A stretch of 64,000 nucleotides of DNA from Pseudarthrobacter sp. NIBRBAC000502772 (GTDB taxonomy: Bacteria > Actinomycetota > Actinomycetes > Actinomycetales > Micrococcaceae): contig NZ_CP041188.1 in assembly GCF_006517235.1 (NCBI RefSeq), positions 3,534,001 to 3,598,000 of the forward strand, read 5' to 3'. A program made the position numbers and the translations under genes. The notes beneath the pieces are model-generated. The model did not search any database, had not been told where the DNA came from, and saw only the letters and a list, made by a program, of their open reading frames with translations. Shown here piece after piece: positions 26,237 through 34,398 of this stretch. How positions within the stretch are numbered: position 1 is the first letter of the stretch; each line of letters opens with the position of its first letter.

Positions 26237-27676
26237 GTGACAACTGCCACCGTCTCCCCCAGCACTGTTTCTCCCAGCAACGCTGGCCCCGCCAAGGCCG
26301 CTGCGTTGTTCAGGGATGCCGCCGCCATTGCCGGCCGCCCCCTCTCTGCCGTCACCGGCGCGGAAATCCAGGCACCGCTGATCCAGGGCGGCCACATCCG
26401 GTACGCAAACCTGGACTACGGCGCATCCGCTCCCGCCCTCTCCGTGGTGTCGGCCTACCTCAACGAGATCCTGCCGTTCTACGCCAGCGTCCATCGCGGC
26501 GCCGGCTACGCATCGCAGATCAGCACTTCCGTCTATGAGAACGCCCGGGACATCGTGCGCGACTTTGTGGGCGGACGCCCGGACGACTCCGTCATCTTCA
26601 CCCGGAACACCACCGACTCGCTGAACCTGCTGGCGGGTTGCCTGCCGGCGACGGACGGGCGGCCCAATGGCGATGTCCTCTACCTGGACATCGAACACCA
26701 CGCCAACCTCCTGCCGTGGCAGGGAGTCCCGCACCGCAGCGTCGTCGCCGCGGACACCATCGTGGGGACCCTCGAGGTCCTCCGCGCCGAACTTGAGCAG
26801 GGCAACGTCAGCCTCCTCGCGGTCACGGGAGCCTCCAACGTCACCGGCGAGATCCTCCCGATCAAGGCCCTGGCCGCCCTCGCCCATAAGTACGGGGCGC
26901 GGATCGTGGTGGACGCCGCGCAGCTGGCACCGCACCGGCGCATCAATATCAGCACCGACGACGTCGACTACCTCGCCTTCTCCGGGCACAAGCTCTACGC
27001 GCCCTTCGGCTCCGGCGTCCTGGTGGGCCGCACCGACTGGCTCGACGCCGGCACGCCCCACCTGGCCGGCGGCGGCGCCGTCCGCGAGGCAAGGCTCGAC
27101 GGCGTCAGCTGGGCCACCGGTCCGGCCCGGCACGAGGGCGGCTCCCCCAACGTCCTCGGCGCGGCCACCCTGGCCCGCGCCACCCAGGTCATCGCATCCC
27201 TGGACCACGACCGCTGGCACGCCCACGAGGCGGCCATCAGGTCATTCCTGGTGGAAGGGCTCGGGAGGATCGACGGCGTCACCGTGCACCAGATCTTCTC
27301 GGACACGGACGCCGAAACGGGCACCATCGGCGTGGTGAACTTCTCCGTGGCAGGGTACGACGCCGGGCTTGTGGCCGCGTACCTGTCGGCCGAGCATGGC
27401 GTTGGCCTCCGGGACGGCCGCTTCTGCGCGCACCCGCTGCTCAAGCGCCTCGGCCTTCCCTCCGGTTCCCTGCGGGCCAGCTTCGGCGTGGGCTCACGGC
27501 TGGAGGATGCCCAGCGGCTCCTTGCCGGCCTGGAGCAACTCCGCCGGACCGGCCTGGGCTGGGACTACGTGGTGGACGCGGGCCGCTGGGTTCCGGCCAA
27601 CGACACCCGCACGTACCCTCACTGGGCTCCCAACACCCCGGGCACCGCCGGCGCGGCTCCGTGCCTTGACGACTGA
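26237..27676 (+). CDS. Class V aminotransferase-fold PLP enzyme (cysteine desulfurase-like), SAM-IV regulated
   Basis: The 479-residue protein has the class V fold. The Schiff-base lysine is in SGHKLYAPFGSG near residue 248, the cofactor aspartate is in VVDAAQLAPHR, and GRFCAHPLL near 396 holds a cysteine where SufS-type desulfurases have theirs. It is longer than SufS or IscS (about 400) at both ends. A desulfurase or cysteine-lyase role in sulfur metabolism is inferred, and the SAM riboswitch supports a link to sulfur or methionine. The start is GTG behind AGTGAGG. Confidence 0.83.
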   Translation: MTTATVSPSTVSPSNAGPAKAAALFRDAAAIAGRPLSAVTGAEIQAPLIQGGHIRYANLDYGASAPALSVVSAYLNEILPFYASVHRGAGYASQISTSVYENARDIVRDFVGGRPDDSVIFTRNTTDSLNLLAGCLPATDGRPNGDVLYLDIEHHANLLPWQGVPHRSVVAADTIVGTLEVLRAELEQGNVSLLAVTGASNVTGEILPIKALAALAHKYGARIVVDAAQLAPHRRINISTDDVDYLAFSGHKLYAPFGSGVLVGRTDWLDAGTPHLAGGGAVREARLDGVSWATGPARHEGGSPNVLGAATLARATQVIASLDHDRWHAHEAAIRSFLVEGLGRIDGVTVHQIFSDTDAETGTIGVVNFSVAGYDAGLVAAYLSAEHGVGLRDGRFCAHPLLKRLGLPSGSLRASFGVGSRLEDAQRLLAGLEQLRRTGLGWDYVVDAGRWVPANDTRTYPHWAPNTPGTAGAAPCLDD

Positions 27677-27797
27677 CTGACGCTTTCCTCCCCTGGTTCC
27701 TGACCGGGCTGCCACCTGACCGCCGCCTGACCCAGGGGCTGCGGCCCATGCGGTAAATTCGAAGGATACCGATGGGCACAGTTGAAGGAGGCCGCAC

Positions 27798-28556
27798 GTG
27801 GCACGGGGTGGCCCCAGACTTGAGCACGGACGCCGCCTGGAGCTCGGACGGAGTTTCCAGGACGGCGGCGAACACTACCAGCGCGTACGCCCTGGCTACC
27901 CTGCCGACTCAGCGGACTGGCTGATCCCTGCCGGGGCCGCGGACGCCGTGGACGTGGGGGCCGGAACCGGCAAGTTCACCGCTCTTCTGCTGGAACGCAG
28001 CCTGGCGGTTTCCGCCGTGGACCCGTCGCCCGACATGCTCGAACAGCTGCGGGCCCACTACGCGGCGGCGGACGCGAGGCAGGGGACGGCAGAGGCGACG
28101 GGACTCGCTGTCTCCTCGTTCGACGTCGTAAGCGTGGCGCAGGCCTGGCACTGGTGCGATCCGCTGCCGGCGAGCACCGAACTGGCGCGGATCCTGCGGC
28201 CCGGCGGAACGCTCGGGCTGATCTGGAACCAGCTGGACACATCTGTTCCGTGGGTGCACCGGTTGTCCCGCATCATGCACGCGGGCGACGTCTACAAGCC
28301 CGGGTTCCGCCCGGTGGTGGGGCCGGAGTTTGAAGGCCTCGAGAGCCATGTGACGCGGTGGGAGGACAGCCTCAGCACGGCGGACATCATGGAACTGACG
28401 AAATCCCGCAGCTACTACCTGCGCGCCGGCGAAGCCACGCGCGGCAAGGTCCTCGCCAACCTCGACTGGTACCTGCACGAACATCTGGGGCACGCCGCCG
28501 ACGAGGAGATCAGCCTGCCGTACCTGACATTGACGTGGCGGGCCACGAAGGCGTGA
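27798..28556 (+). CDS. Class I SAM-dependent methyltransferase
   Basis: The 252-residue protein has motif I VDVGAGTGKFT, motif II SAVDPSPDML, and the motif AWHWCDP after FDVVSVAQ, all typical of the UbiE/type-11 group. The methyl acceptor is unknown. GTG 27798 is preceded by AAGGAGG. It lies 121 bases after the SAM-riboswitch gene and 31 bases before the MntR-like gene, so its operon membership is unclear. Confidence 0.85.
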   Translation: MARGGPRLEHGRRLELGRSFQDGGEHYQRVRPGYPADSADWLIPAGAADAVDVGAGTGKFTALLLERSLAVSAVDPSPDMLEQLRAHYAAADARQGTAEATGLAVSSFDVVSVAQAWHWCDPLPASTELARILRPGGTLGLIWNQLDTSVPWVHRLSRIMHAGDVYKPGFRPVVGPEFEGLESHVTRWEDSLSTADIMELTKSRSYYLRAGEATRGKVLANLDWYLHEHLGHAADEEISLPYLTLTWRATKA

Positions 28557-28587
28557 CGGGCGCTGACCACCGGGTAGGCTTGGAAAC

Positions 28588-29301
28588 GTGAAGACCAGCG
28601 CGCCCTCCTCCTCGATCGAGGACTACGTCAAGGTCATCTACGGCTTCACGGAGTGGCAGGACAAACCCATCACGTCCTCCCAGCTCGCGCAGCGCCTGGG
28701 GGTGGCCAATTCCTCGGTCTCGGAGATGGTCCGCAAGCTTAAGGACCATGGCCTGGTGGACCACAAGCCATACAGCGCCATCACCCTGACAGACTCCGGG
28801 GTCCGGCTGGCATTGTCCATGGTGCGCCGGCACCGGCTGATTGAGACCTACCTGGTGCAGGAGCTCGGTTACAGCTGGGACGAAGTCCACGACGAAGCCG
28901 AACTGCTGGAGCACGCGGTGTCGGACACGTTTATTGAGCGCATGTCGGCAAAGCTGGGCAACCCGCAACGCGACCCGCACGGTGACCCGATCCCTTCCGC
29001 GGACGGCACGGTGCTGCTGCCAGCAGCTCATCTGCTCGGCGAACTCGATCCCGGACACACCGGCCGGATCACGCGCATCAGCGACGAGAACCCTGATCTG
29101 CTGCGGTATCTTTCGGCCGAGGAAATTGACCTCGACGACGAGGTGGAGGTAGTGGGCCGTAAGCCGTTTGGCGGAGCGCTGGTGGTGCGGATCAGCAACG
29201 CCGGCAGGAAGCGGGACTACGATCTCGCGGATGAAGTCACCGCGGCGCTCTGGGTCCACAGCGACCACCCCCACACCGGCTGCACCCTCAGCGACCGCTG
29301 A
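28588..29301 (+). CDS. mntR: DtxR/MntR-family metal-dependent transcriptional regulator
   Basis: The 237-residue protein has a DtxR winged helix (SSIEDYVKVIYGF, ITSSQLAQRLGVANSSVSEMVRKL), a metal-binding dimerisation domain (about 70-140; HRLIETYLVQELGYSWDEVHDEAE) and a C-terminal SH3-like domain. This is the long actinobacterial form. The start of the metal domain resembles MntR more than IdeR, so manganese sensing is favoured but not proven. Its stop directly abuts the ATG of the first FluC gene. Confidence 0.83.
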   Translation: MKTSAPSSSIEDYVKVIYGFTEWQDKPITSSQLAQRLGVANSSVSEMVRKLKDHGLVDHKPYSAITLTDSGVRLALSMVRRHRLIETYLVQELGYSWDEVHDEAELLEHAVSDTFIERMSAKLGNPQRDPHGDPIPSADGTVLLPAAHLLGELDPGHTGRITRISDENPDLLRYLSAEEIDLDDEVEVVGRKPFGGALVVRISNAGRKRDYDLADEVTAALWVHSDHPHTGCTLSDR

Positions 29302-29736
29302 ATGACGAGCGCCCGCGTTCCGCACTGGCGGGCATGGCTGGCCGTGGCGGCAGGCGGCCTGGCCGGAACGGAACTCCGGTATGGGCTGGGACTCGCCTTC
29401 CCGGAAACCGTGGGGGCAATGCCCTGGACCACCCTGGGAATCAACGTAACCGGAAGTTTTGTGCTGGCTGCCCTCACTACGGTCTGGATGGCCCGGCCGC
29501 AGACGGCATTCTGGCTCCGTGCCGGCCTGGGGCCCGGATTCCTGGGCTCGTTCACCACGTTCTCAGCAGTCGTTTTCTCGAGTGACCAACTGTCCAGGGC
29601 CGGCGAACATCCCGTGTGGATCGCCTACCTGGGGCTGTCCCTGCTGCTGGGACTGGGCGGCGCGGCCGGTGGCTGGCGGACCGGACGGCTACTCAACGAC
29701 CGGTTGCAGGGTGACCGGGCGGGGACAGCGCGGTGA
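29302..29736 (+). CDS. crcB: Fluoride channel FluC/CrcB, first subunit
   Basis: The 144-residue protein has four membrane segments with the family motifs GINVTGSFVLA and GFLGSFTTFS, the latter lining the fluoride path. Gram-positive bacteria often carry two different FluC proteins that form an antiparallel heterodimer exporting fluoride. The start abuts the stop of the MntR-like gene and the end overlaps the second FluC. No fluoride riboswitch is visible upstream. Confidence 0.92.
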   Translation: MTSARVPHWRAWLAVAAGGLAGTELRYGLGLAFPETVGAMPWTTLGINVTGSFVLAALTTVWMARPQTAFWLRAGLGPGFLGSFTTFSAVVFSSDQLSRAGEHPVWIAYLGLSLLLGLGGAAGGWRTGRLLNDRLQGDRAGTAR

Positions 29737-30131
29737 TGGGCGCTGTCCTGGTGGGAGTGTTCGGCATGGCGGGCGCCCTGCTGCGCTTCGCCGTCGACAG
29801 CTGGTTCGCCCACCGCGAGGGGCTCCGCACGGCCGTCAGCCCGAGCGGTAGGCCGCGGCACTGGCCGTGGGCCACGCTCACCGTCAACGTCACCGGGTGC
29901 CTGATCATCGGACTGTCCATCGGCATGACCGGACGGCTCGGCCTTGCCCCCGAGTGGCAGACCGCTGTCGCCACCGGCCTGGCGGGCGGGCTCACCACGT
30001 TCAGCTCCTGGACCACCGCCACGGTGCGGCTCCTGAGCGAGTCGCGGTTCGGTGCCGCCGCCCTGAACATCGGCGCCAACCTGGCCGCCGGATTTGCCGC
30101 GGCGGCTGTGGGCATCGCACTGGCGTCGTAA
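29733..30131 (+). CDS. crcB: Fluoride channel FluC/CrcB, second subunit
   Basis: The 132-residue protein has four membrane segments with LTVNVTGCLIIG and GLAGGLTTFSSW. It differs from the first copy, as expected for a heterodimeric pair. Two starts are possible, GTG 29733 or ATG 29736; both overlap the stop of the first crcB, so translation is coupled. Confidence 0.91.
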   Translation: MMGAVLVGVFGMAGALLRFAVDSWFAHREGLRTAVSPSGRPRHWPWATLTVNVTGCLIIGLSIGMTGRLGLAPEWQTAVATGLAGGLTTFSSWTTATVRLLSESRFGAAALNIGANLAAGFAAAAVGIALAS

Positions 30132-30160
30132 GGGACTCAAACAGGTTTGTCCCGGTCCCG

Positions 30161-30166
30161 TATCGT
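30161..30166 (+). promoter_or_regulatory. Possible -10 element giving a leaderless transcript
   Basis: TATCGT lies eight bases upstream of ATG 30175, and no ribosome-binding site is present between them. This spacing would place the transcription start at the A of the start codon. The -35 is weak. Confidence 0.35.
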
Positions 30167-30174
30167 TGACTCTG

Positions 30175-30543
30175 ATGATTAGCAGACGCGACGCGGCAAT
30201 TGCCCTTGATGTACCGATGGAAATGGCCCAGCGCCATGGCATCCCGAAACGACTGACCGAGGCGGAGCTGGGCGAAATCCTGGACAACCCACCGGCATGG
30301 CTGATCCAGTCGCGGGCCAACCGGACCGGCAAGCGTCCGGTCTGGGTGCACCTGGAATGTGCCGTCTGCGGCTACGAGGAAGCGGCCCGGCCCAAAAAAT
30401 GGTGGCCGGAATTCACATATGTGGTGTGCGAGCACCATGCCCCGGATGAGGTGCCGCCACTGCGGCCGGGCCTCATCAGGAGCGAGTTCGACGGTGTCGG
30501 GACCCGTTTCGTGGGCATCGCGGACGTTGCAGTTCCGGACTGA
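30175..30543 (+). CDS. DUF5997-family protein
   Basis: The 122-residue protein matches the actinobacterial DUF5997 group (MISRRDAAIALDVPMEM near the start, NPPAWLIQSRANRTGKRPVW in the middle). A CxxC-less pair of cysteines lies near residues 62-65 and 85 (ECAVCGYEE, VVCEHH), which could bind metal. The function is unknown. ATG 30175 is chosen because the residues upstream run back into crcB and look unconserved; no ribosome site is seen, so it may be leaderless. Confidence 0.78.
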   Translation: MISRRDAAIALDVPMEMAQRHGIPKRLTEAELGEILDNPPAWLIQSRANRTGKRPVWVHLECAVCGYEEAARPKKWWPEFTYVVCEHHAPDEVPPLRPGLIRSEFDGVGTRFVGIADVAVPD

Positions 30544-30624
30544 TTCGGGCCATTACATTCGGGGCTGAACAGGCGTATTTTACGAAGTGGGACGCAGCCC
30601 GTCCCACGTCGTAAGGAGAATGCC

Positions 30625-30762
30625 ATGCCGGACAAGTCACCACACCAGCAGCTGCACAAGAAGCCTGTCAAAACCATCAAGGAAAAACGCGCGGAAAAGA
30701 AGGCCAAGAGCCCGGTTGAAGGCCCGCAGGACCCGGTAGCGCACCTGAAGAAGCGCCGGTAG
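30625..30762 (+). CDS. Small basic protein, 45 residues, function unknown
   Basis: A 45-codon frame follows AAGGAG by six bases and starts MPDKSPHQQLHKK. About a third of residues are Lys or Arg, including KTIKEKRAEKKAK. It has no membrane segment, so a nucleic-acid-binding or disordered protein is likely. I recognise similar short proteins in related genera but no function. It ends four bases before the convergent protease gene. Confidence 0.68.
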   Translation: MPDKSPHQQLHKKPVKTIKEKRAEKKAKSPVEGPQDPVAHLKKRR

Positions 30763-30766
30763 CGGG

Positions 30767-31747
30767 TTACCCGTTCCCGGCCATCTCTTCGGGCACTGCC
30801 ACAATGTCCACTTCCTGGCCGTCCCTCAGCACTCGAATCGGCAGCGGCTGGCCGATCGCATCGGCGAACAGCAGCTTCTGCAGGCTCTCGGCGTTGCTGA
30901 CGGGGCGGCTTCCGGCTGTCAGGATGACGTCACCCGCGCGCAGGCCCCCGCGGTCTGCCGGCGAACCGGCCAGAACCTCCACCACGCGCAGCCCGTCCCG
31001 TTGTCCCGTCCTGATCACTGCGCTGGCATTGAGCCGGAAAGGTGTGCTGACCACGCCGAGATAAGCCCGCCTGACACGGCCGTCCTTCAGCAGCGCTGAG
31101 ATGATGCGCCGCGTGGTGGTGTTGATCGGCACGGCCAGGCCCAGCCCCGCTCCGGCCACTGCGGTGTTAATTCCCACGATGCGGCCGTGCGTATCGGCCA
31201 GTGCTCCGCCGGAACTGCCGGCATTGAGTGCTGCGTCGGTCTGGATGACGTCCTCGATCACGCGCCGGTTGCCGCTGGACCACACCGGAATGGCACGGCC
31301 CAGGCCGCTGACCACACCCGCTGTAACTGATCCGGCCAAGCCCAGCGGATTTCCCACCGCAATGACCAGCTGGCCCACCCGCAACGTCTCGGCATCGCCG
31401 AACTGCGCCGGGGCCACTTTCGGTGCCCTGCCGTGGACCACCGCGAGGTCGGACAAAGGATCCGCCCCCACCAGTTCAATGTCGGTCCGGCTGCCGTCAG
31501 CAAAGGCGGCATGGCCTTGATGGGTGCCGGCCACCACATGCGAATTGGTGAGCAGGTAGCCGTCTTCAGTGAAGAGCACCGCCGAGCCTGCACCCATGCG
31601 GAACCGGCCGTTACGGCGGTTGCCGGTCATTTCAATGGCCGCAACATGCGGGGTGACCGTCTCAGCCACGCGCATGACTGTCTCCGAATACGAGTCCAGC
31701 GGACCGTCGTCGGCCGCTGCAGCATTGGGTTCCCGCGCCTGGTCCAT
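30767..31747 (-). CDS. S1C (HtrA/DegP-like) serine protease with one PDZ domain
   Basis: The 326-residue protein has a trypsin-like domain with His in LLTNSHVVAG, Asp in DPLSDLAVV and the nucleophile Ser in NAGSSGGAL, followed by one PDZ domain (about 225-320). ATG 31747 is chosen because AGGAGG lies six bases upstream, and because a longer frame would run into the ssrA terminator. With this start no signal peptide or membrane anchor is seen, unlike most actinobacterial HtrA proteins, so it may be cytoplasmic. Confidence 0.85.
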   Translation of the reverse strand: MDQAREPNAAAADDGPLDSYSETVMRVAETVTPHVAAIEMTGNRRNGRFRMGAGSAVLFTEDGYLLTNSHVVAGTHQGHAAFADGSRTDIELVGADPLSDLAVVHGRAPKVAPAQFGDAETLRVGQLVIAVGNPLGLAGSVTAGVVSGLGRAIPVWSSGNRRVIEDVIQTDAALNAGSSGGALADTHGRIVGINTAVAGAGLGLAVPINTTTRRIISALLKDGRVRRAYLGVVSTPFRLNASAVIRTGQRDGLRVVEVLAGSPADRGGLRAGDVILTAGSRPVSNAESLQKLLFADAIGQPLPIRVLRDGQEVDIVAVPEEMAGNG

Positions 31748-31892
31748 GGCACACCTCCTGGCTTGCGTTGCTGCCCCGGCTTCCAGACCTGCTGCTGCGC
31801 CGGAGCTTATTGGGGACAACCACGCGGTGGCGCCCGGTAGTCCCGGAACGGCTACGCCGTGGGTGAACAGGGCACTCAACACGGCGCTTAAA

Positions 31893-31931
31893 TGCCAGAA
31901 GACCCGGACGCGGGGTCCGGGCCTTCTGGCA
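31893..31931 (-). terminator. Terminator of ssrA
   Basis: A 17-bp stem with one mismatch (31893-31909 with 31915-31931) and a five-base loop lies 22 bases downstream of the tmRNA 3' end. On the minus strand it is followed by TTTAAG. Confidence 0.72.
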
Positions 31932-31953
31932 ATGTCTTGCGACATTCAAAATG

Positions 31954-32319
31954 TGGAGATGGGGGGAATTGAACCCCCGTCCGATGTTGTGTTAACAGGG
32001 CTTCTCCGGGCGCAGTTTGCGTCGGACTTTCTCGGCCCCAGCCCTCCTGCAAACAGGTGGCTGATCCGGGCCCAGTCATCTAAGAGTCCCGTTTGCCCCG
32101 ATGACGGAGGCAAGCAGCAGTGGCTATCTAAATGACGCCAGGATCCGGGGCAATAGCAACCTCGGGCTGACGGACTGTCTTACTGCTTAGGCAGCGAGAG
32201 CGAAGTCAGTGCGGTTTGATTTGGCACTTATTGGTTTGCAGACAGCGTTTACGAGATAATTCTGCATCCTCGGCCCGCTTCACCTGTCGCGACTAACATC
32301 GTCGAAACCGATCATCCCC
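31954..32319 (-). ncRNA. ssrA: tmRNA (ssrA)
   Basis: The 366-base RNA has the tRNA-like ends: 5' GGGGATG pairs with 3' CATCTCC, and a T-arm GGGGGTTCAATTCCCCC is present. The tag frame (32225-32187) encodes AKSNRTDFALAA then TAA, ending in the conserved ALAA degradation signal. The genome encodes CA after the discriminator but then T, so CCA must be completed by an enzyme. tmRNA rescues stalled ribosomes with SmpB, whose gene lies 87 bases upstream. A -10-like TATGAT (32382-32377) could serve the precursor. Confidence 0.96.
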
Positions 32320-32406
32320 GTATTTTGTTTTCAAACCGGCTGGGCTGTGCACGCACAAATCCCTGCCGGACTATCTATCATAACGCATGCCCGGCGGAAA
32401 TCATTC

Positions 32407-32877
32407 CTACCGGCGGTTGCGTTCCCGGACCTCGCGAAGGGCTTCGCGGTTGTCCTGCTGCTCACGCAGGGTCTGGCGCTTGTCGTACTCCCGCTTACCG
32501 CGTGCGACACCGATCTCCACCTTGGCCCGGCCATCGAGGAAGTACAGCTGCAGCGGCACCACCGTGAAGCCGGACTCCCGGATCTTCACGGAGATCTTGT
32601 TGAGCTCCTCACGGTGCAGCAACAGCTTCCGACGGCGGCGTGCGGAGTGGTTGGTCCAGCTCCCCTGGTTGTACTCGGGGATATGGATGCCCTCCATCCA
32701 CAGCTCGTCGTTGTAGAACGTGCAGAAGCCGTCCACCATGGAGGCGTGGCCTTCGCGCAGGGACTTGACCTCGGTCCCCATCAGGGCGATGCCGGCCTCG
32801 TAGGTATCCAGCACGTGGTAGTCATGCCGGGCCTTGCGGTTGGTGGCCACAACTTTACGGCCACTTTCTTTGGGCAC
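32407..32877 (-). CDS. smpB: SsrA-binding protein SmpB
   Basis: The 156-residue protein has the SmpB signatures NRKARHDYHVLDTYEAGIAL near the start and GTEVKSLREG, and the C-terminal tail KREYDKRQTLREQQ, which enters the empty mRNA channel. It delivers tmRNA to stalled ribosomes. It sits directly upstream of ssrA, as in many actinobacteria, and downstream of the M23-ftsX-ftsE group. Confidence 0.96.
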   Translation of the reverse strand: MPKESGRKVVATNRKARHDYHVLDTYEAGIALMGTEVKSLREGHASMVDGFCTFYNDELWMEGIHIPEYNQGSWTNHSARRRRKLLLHREELNKISVKIRESGFTVVPLQLYFLDGRAKVEIGVARGKREYDKRQTLREQQDNREALREVRERNRR

Positions 32878-32964
32878 GGTGGAACTCCTCAGTTCGTGGA
32901 TCCTGGTTGGCTCCGGCCGTTCCGGCGCGGAGTCATACCAGTGTACGGCAGGCGCGGACAGGCG

Positions 32965-34371
32965 TTACAGCAGCCGCATCGGGTCAACGGCAGCCCCGTT
33001 GAGCCAGGTTTCAAAGTGCGCGTGGCATCCGGTGGAGTTGCCGGTGTTGCCCGAGTAGGCGATGAGCTGCCCCTGGGAAACCTGCTGGCCATTGGAGACC
33101 ACGACGCTGCTGTTGTGGTAGACGATCGTGGTCAGGGAGTTGCCCTGCACCACACCGTGGGACAGCTTCACCCGCCAGCCGCCGCCATCGGCGGAACTCC
33201 AGCCTGAGGAGAACACCTCGCCGGCCGCCGCGGCGTAGACGGGCGTGCCGCAGGCCGCGCCGAAGTCAATGCCGGTGTGGACATATCCGCCCTGCCCGTA
33301 GAAATCGATGGTTCCCGGCGGGGTTGACCGCCAGCCGAAGCCGGAGGTGATCGGAACGTCACCGGAGAACGGGTGCCGCAGGCCAAAGGCCGACGGCGAT
33401 CCGGTCACCGGGGCGTACGGCTGCTCGGCCTGGCCCTGCGCCCGTGCGGCGGCAGCGGCCGCCTCCGCGAGCCGGCGCTGTTCGGCCTCCCAGGCCTCCC
33501 GGAGCCTGCGGTCACGTTCGGCGATTTCGTTGGCAACGGAGTTCTGGCTTGCTGCAACCGCCGCCATCTGAGACTGGATACCAGGTTTCGCTGCCTGGAG
33601 TTCGGCATCAAGGCGCACGGTGTCGGCGATCAGCTGGTCAACCTGGGCCTTCTTGGCGGCCGCCTCGTCACGGGCAGCCTTCTCCCGCTCCAAAGCGGCA
33701 TCTGCTTTCGCTTTGAGGTCCCTGATCTCCTCCTCAACGGCTTCGAGCCGGGCCTGCGAATTCACGTTGGTGGCGCTTTGCTGGGACAGCTTGTCCATGG
33801 CGGCGTTCTGGCTGCGCATGGCCTGGTCCGCGAGGTCCATGGTGTCGGTCAGGCTACCGCCGTTGTTTGCCCCGAAGAACAGGGTCAGGTTCGACGGGAC
33901 GCCGCCGGACTTGTAGGCCTGGGTGGCGATCTGGCCGATCAGCTTCTTGGTGTCCGCGATCTTCTGCTTGTCAGCCTCAAGCTGCTGGGTGATTTTGGCT
34001 TTGTTCTGCTGAGCAAGGTCAACGCGCGCCGTCAGCGCTTCGACTTCCTTGACCGCACTGGCCACGCGCCCTTGGGCCTCCAGCAGTGCCTGCTGGGCGC
34101 CGGGCAGCTGGCCCTGATAGATCACCAGGTCGCCGGCGGCCTTCGCGATGCGTGAGTCCACGAATTCCAGGGACTGCTGAACCCGGGCCGCCTCAGCTTC
34201 GAGGGCGGCACGCTTGTCATCGAGCTCATCGGCGTGCGCCACCGGGGCTGACGCACCCATGCTGGCGGCGAGGAGCAGGGCCAGGACGCCGCTGATCAGG
34301 CCGGCGCGGCGGCCCGCAGGCCGCCGGCGTTCGGCTCGGTGCCGGGGCGCAGTTCGGTGCAATTCGGTCAT
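32965..34371 (-). CDS. Secreted M23 peptidoglycan hydrolase with coiled coil (EnvC/RipC-like)
   Basis: The 468-residue protein has an N-terminal signal (hydrophobic LISGVLALLLAASMGA, cleavage near AHA), a long coiled coil (about 45-300) and a C-terminal LytM/M23 domain. The zinc motifs are HTGIDFG and HAHFE. This is the arrangement of FtsEX-controlled cell-wall hydrolase partners such as EnvC in E. coli. The position right after ftsX makes it the likely FtsEX-regulated hydrolase or activator here. ATG 34371 has AAGGA upstream and gives a proper signal peptide. The zinc ligands look intact. Confidence 0.88.
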   Translation of the reverse strand: MTELHRTAPRHRAERRRPAGRRAGLISGVLALLLAASMGASAPVAHADELDDKRAALEAEAARVQQSLEFVDSRIAKAAGDLVIYQGQLPGAQQALLEAQGRVASAVKEVEALTARVDLAQQNKAKITQQLEADKQKIADTKKLIGQIATQAYKSGGVPSNLTLFFGANNGGSLTDTMDLADQAMRSQNAAMDKLSQQSATNVNSQARLEAVEEEIRDLKAKADAALEREKAARDEAAAKKAQVDQLIADTVRLDAELQAAKPGIQSQMAAVAASQNSVANEIAERDRRLREAWEAEQRRLAEAAAAAARAQGQAEQPYAPVTGSPSAFGLRHPFSGDVPITSGFGWRSTPPGTIDFYGQGGYVHTGIDFGAACGTPVYAAAAGEVFSSGWSSADGGGWRVKLSHGVVQGNSLTTIVYHNSSVVVSNGQQVSQGQLIAYSGNTGNSTGCHAHFETWLNGAAVDPMRLL

Positions 34372-34398
34372 CAGGATTCCTTGTTCGGTTTGCACAGC

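Noticed and set aside
31748..31945. N-terminal extension of the HtrA-like protease
   Set aside because: It contains the ssrA terminator stem, while AGGAGG precedes ATG 31747.
31569..32135. Coding frames across the tmRNA region
   Set aside because: The region is explained by ssrA with intact tRNA-like ends and tag frame.
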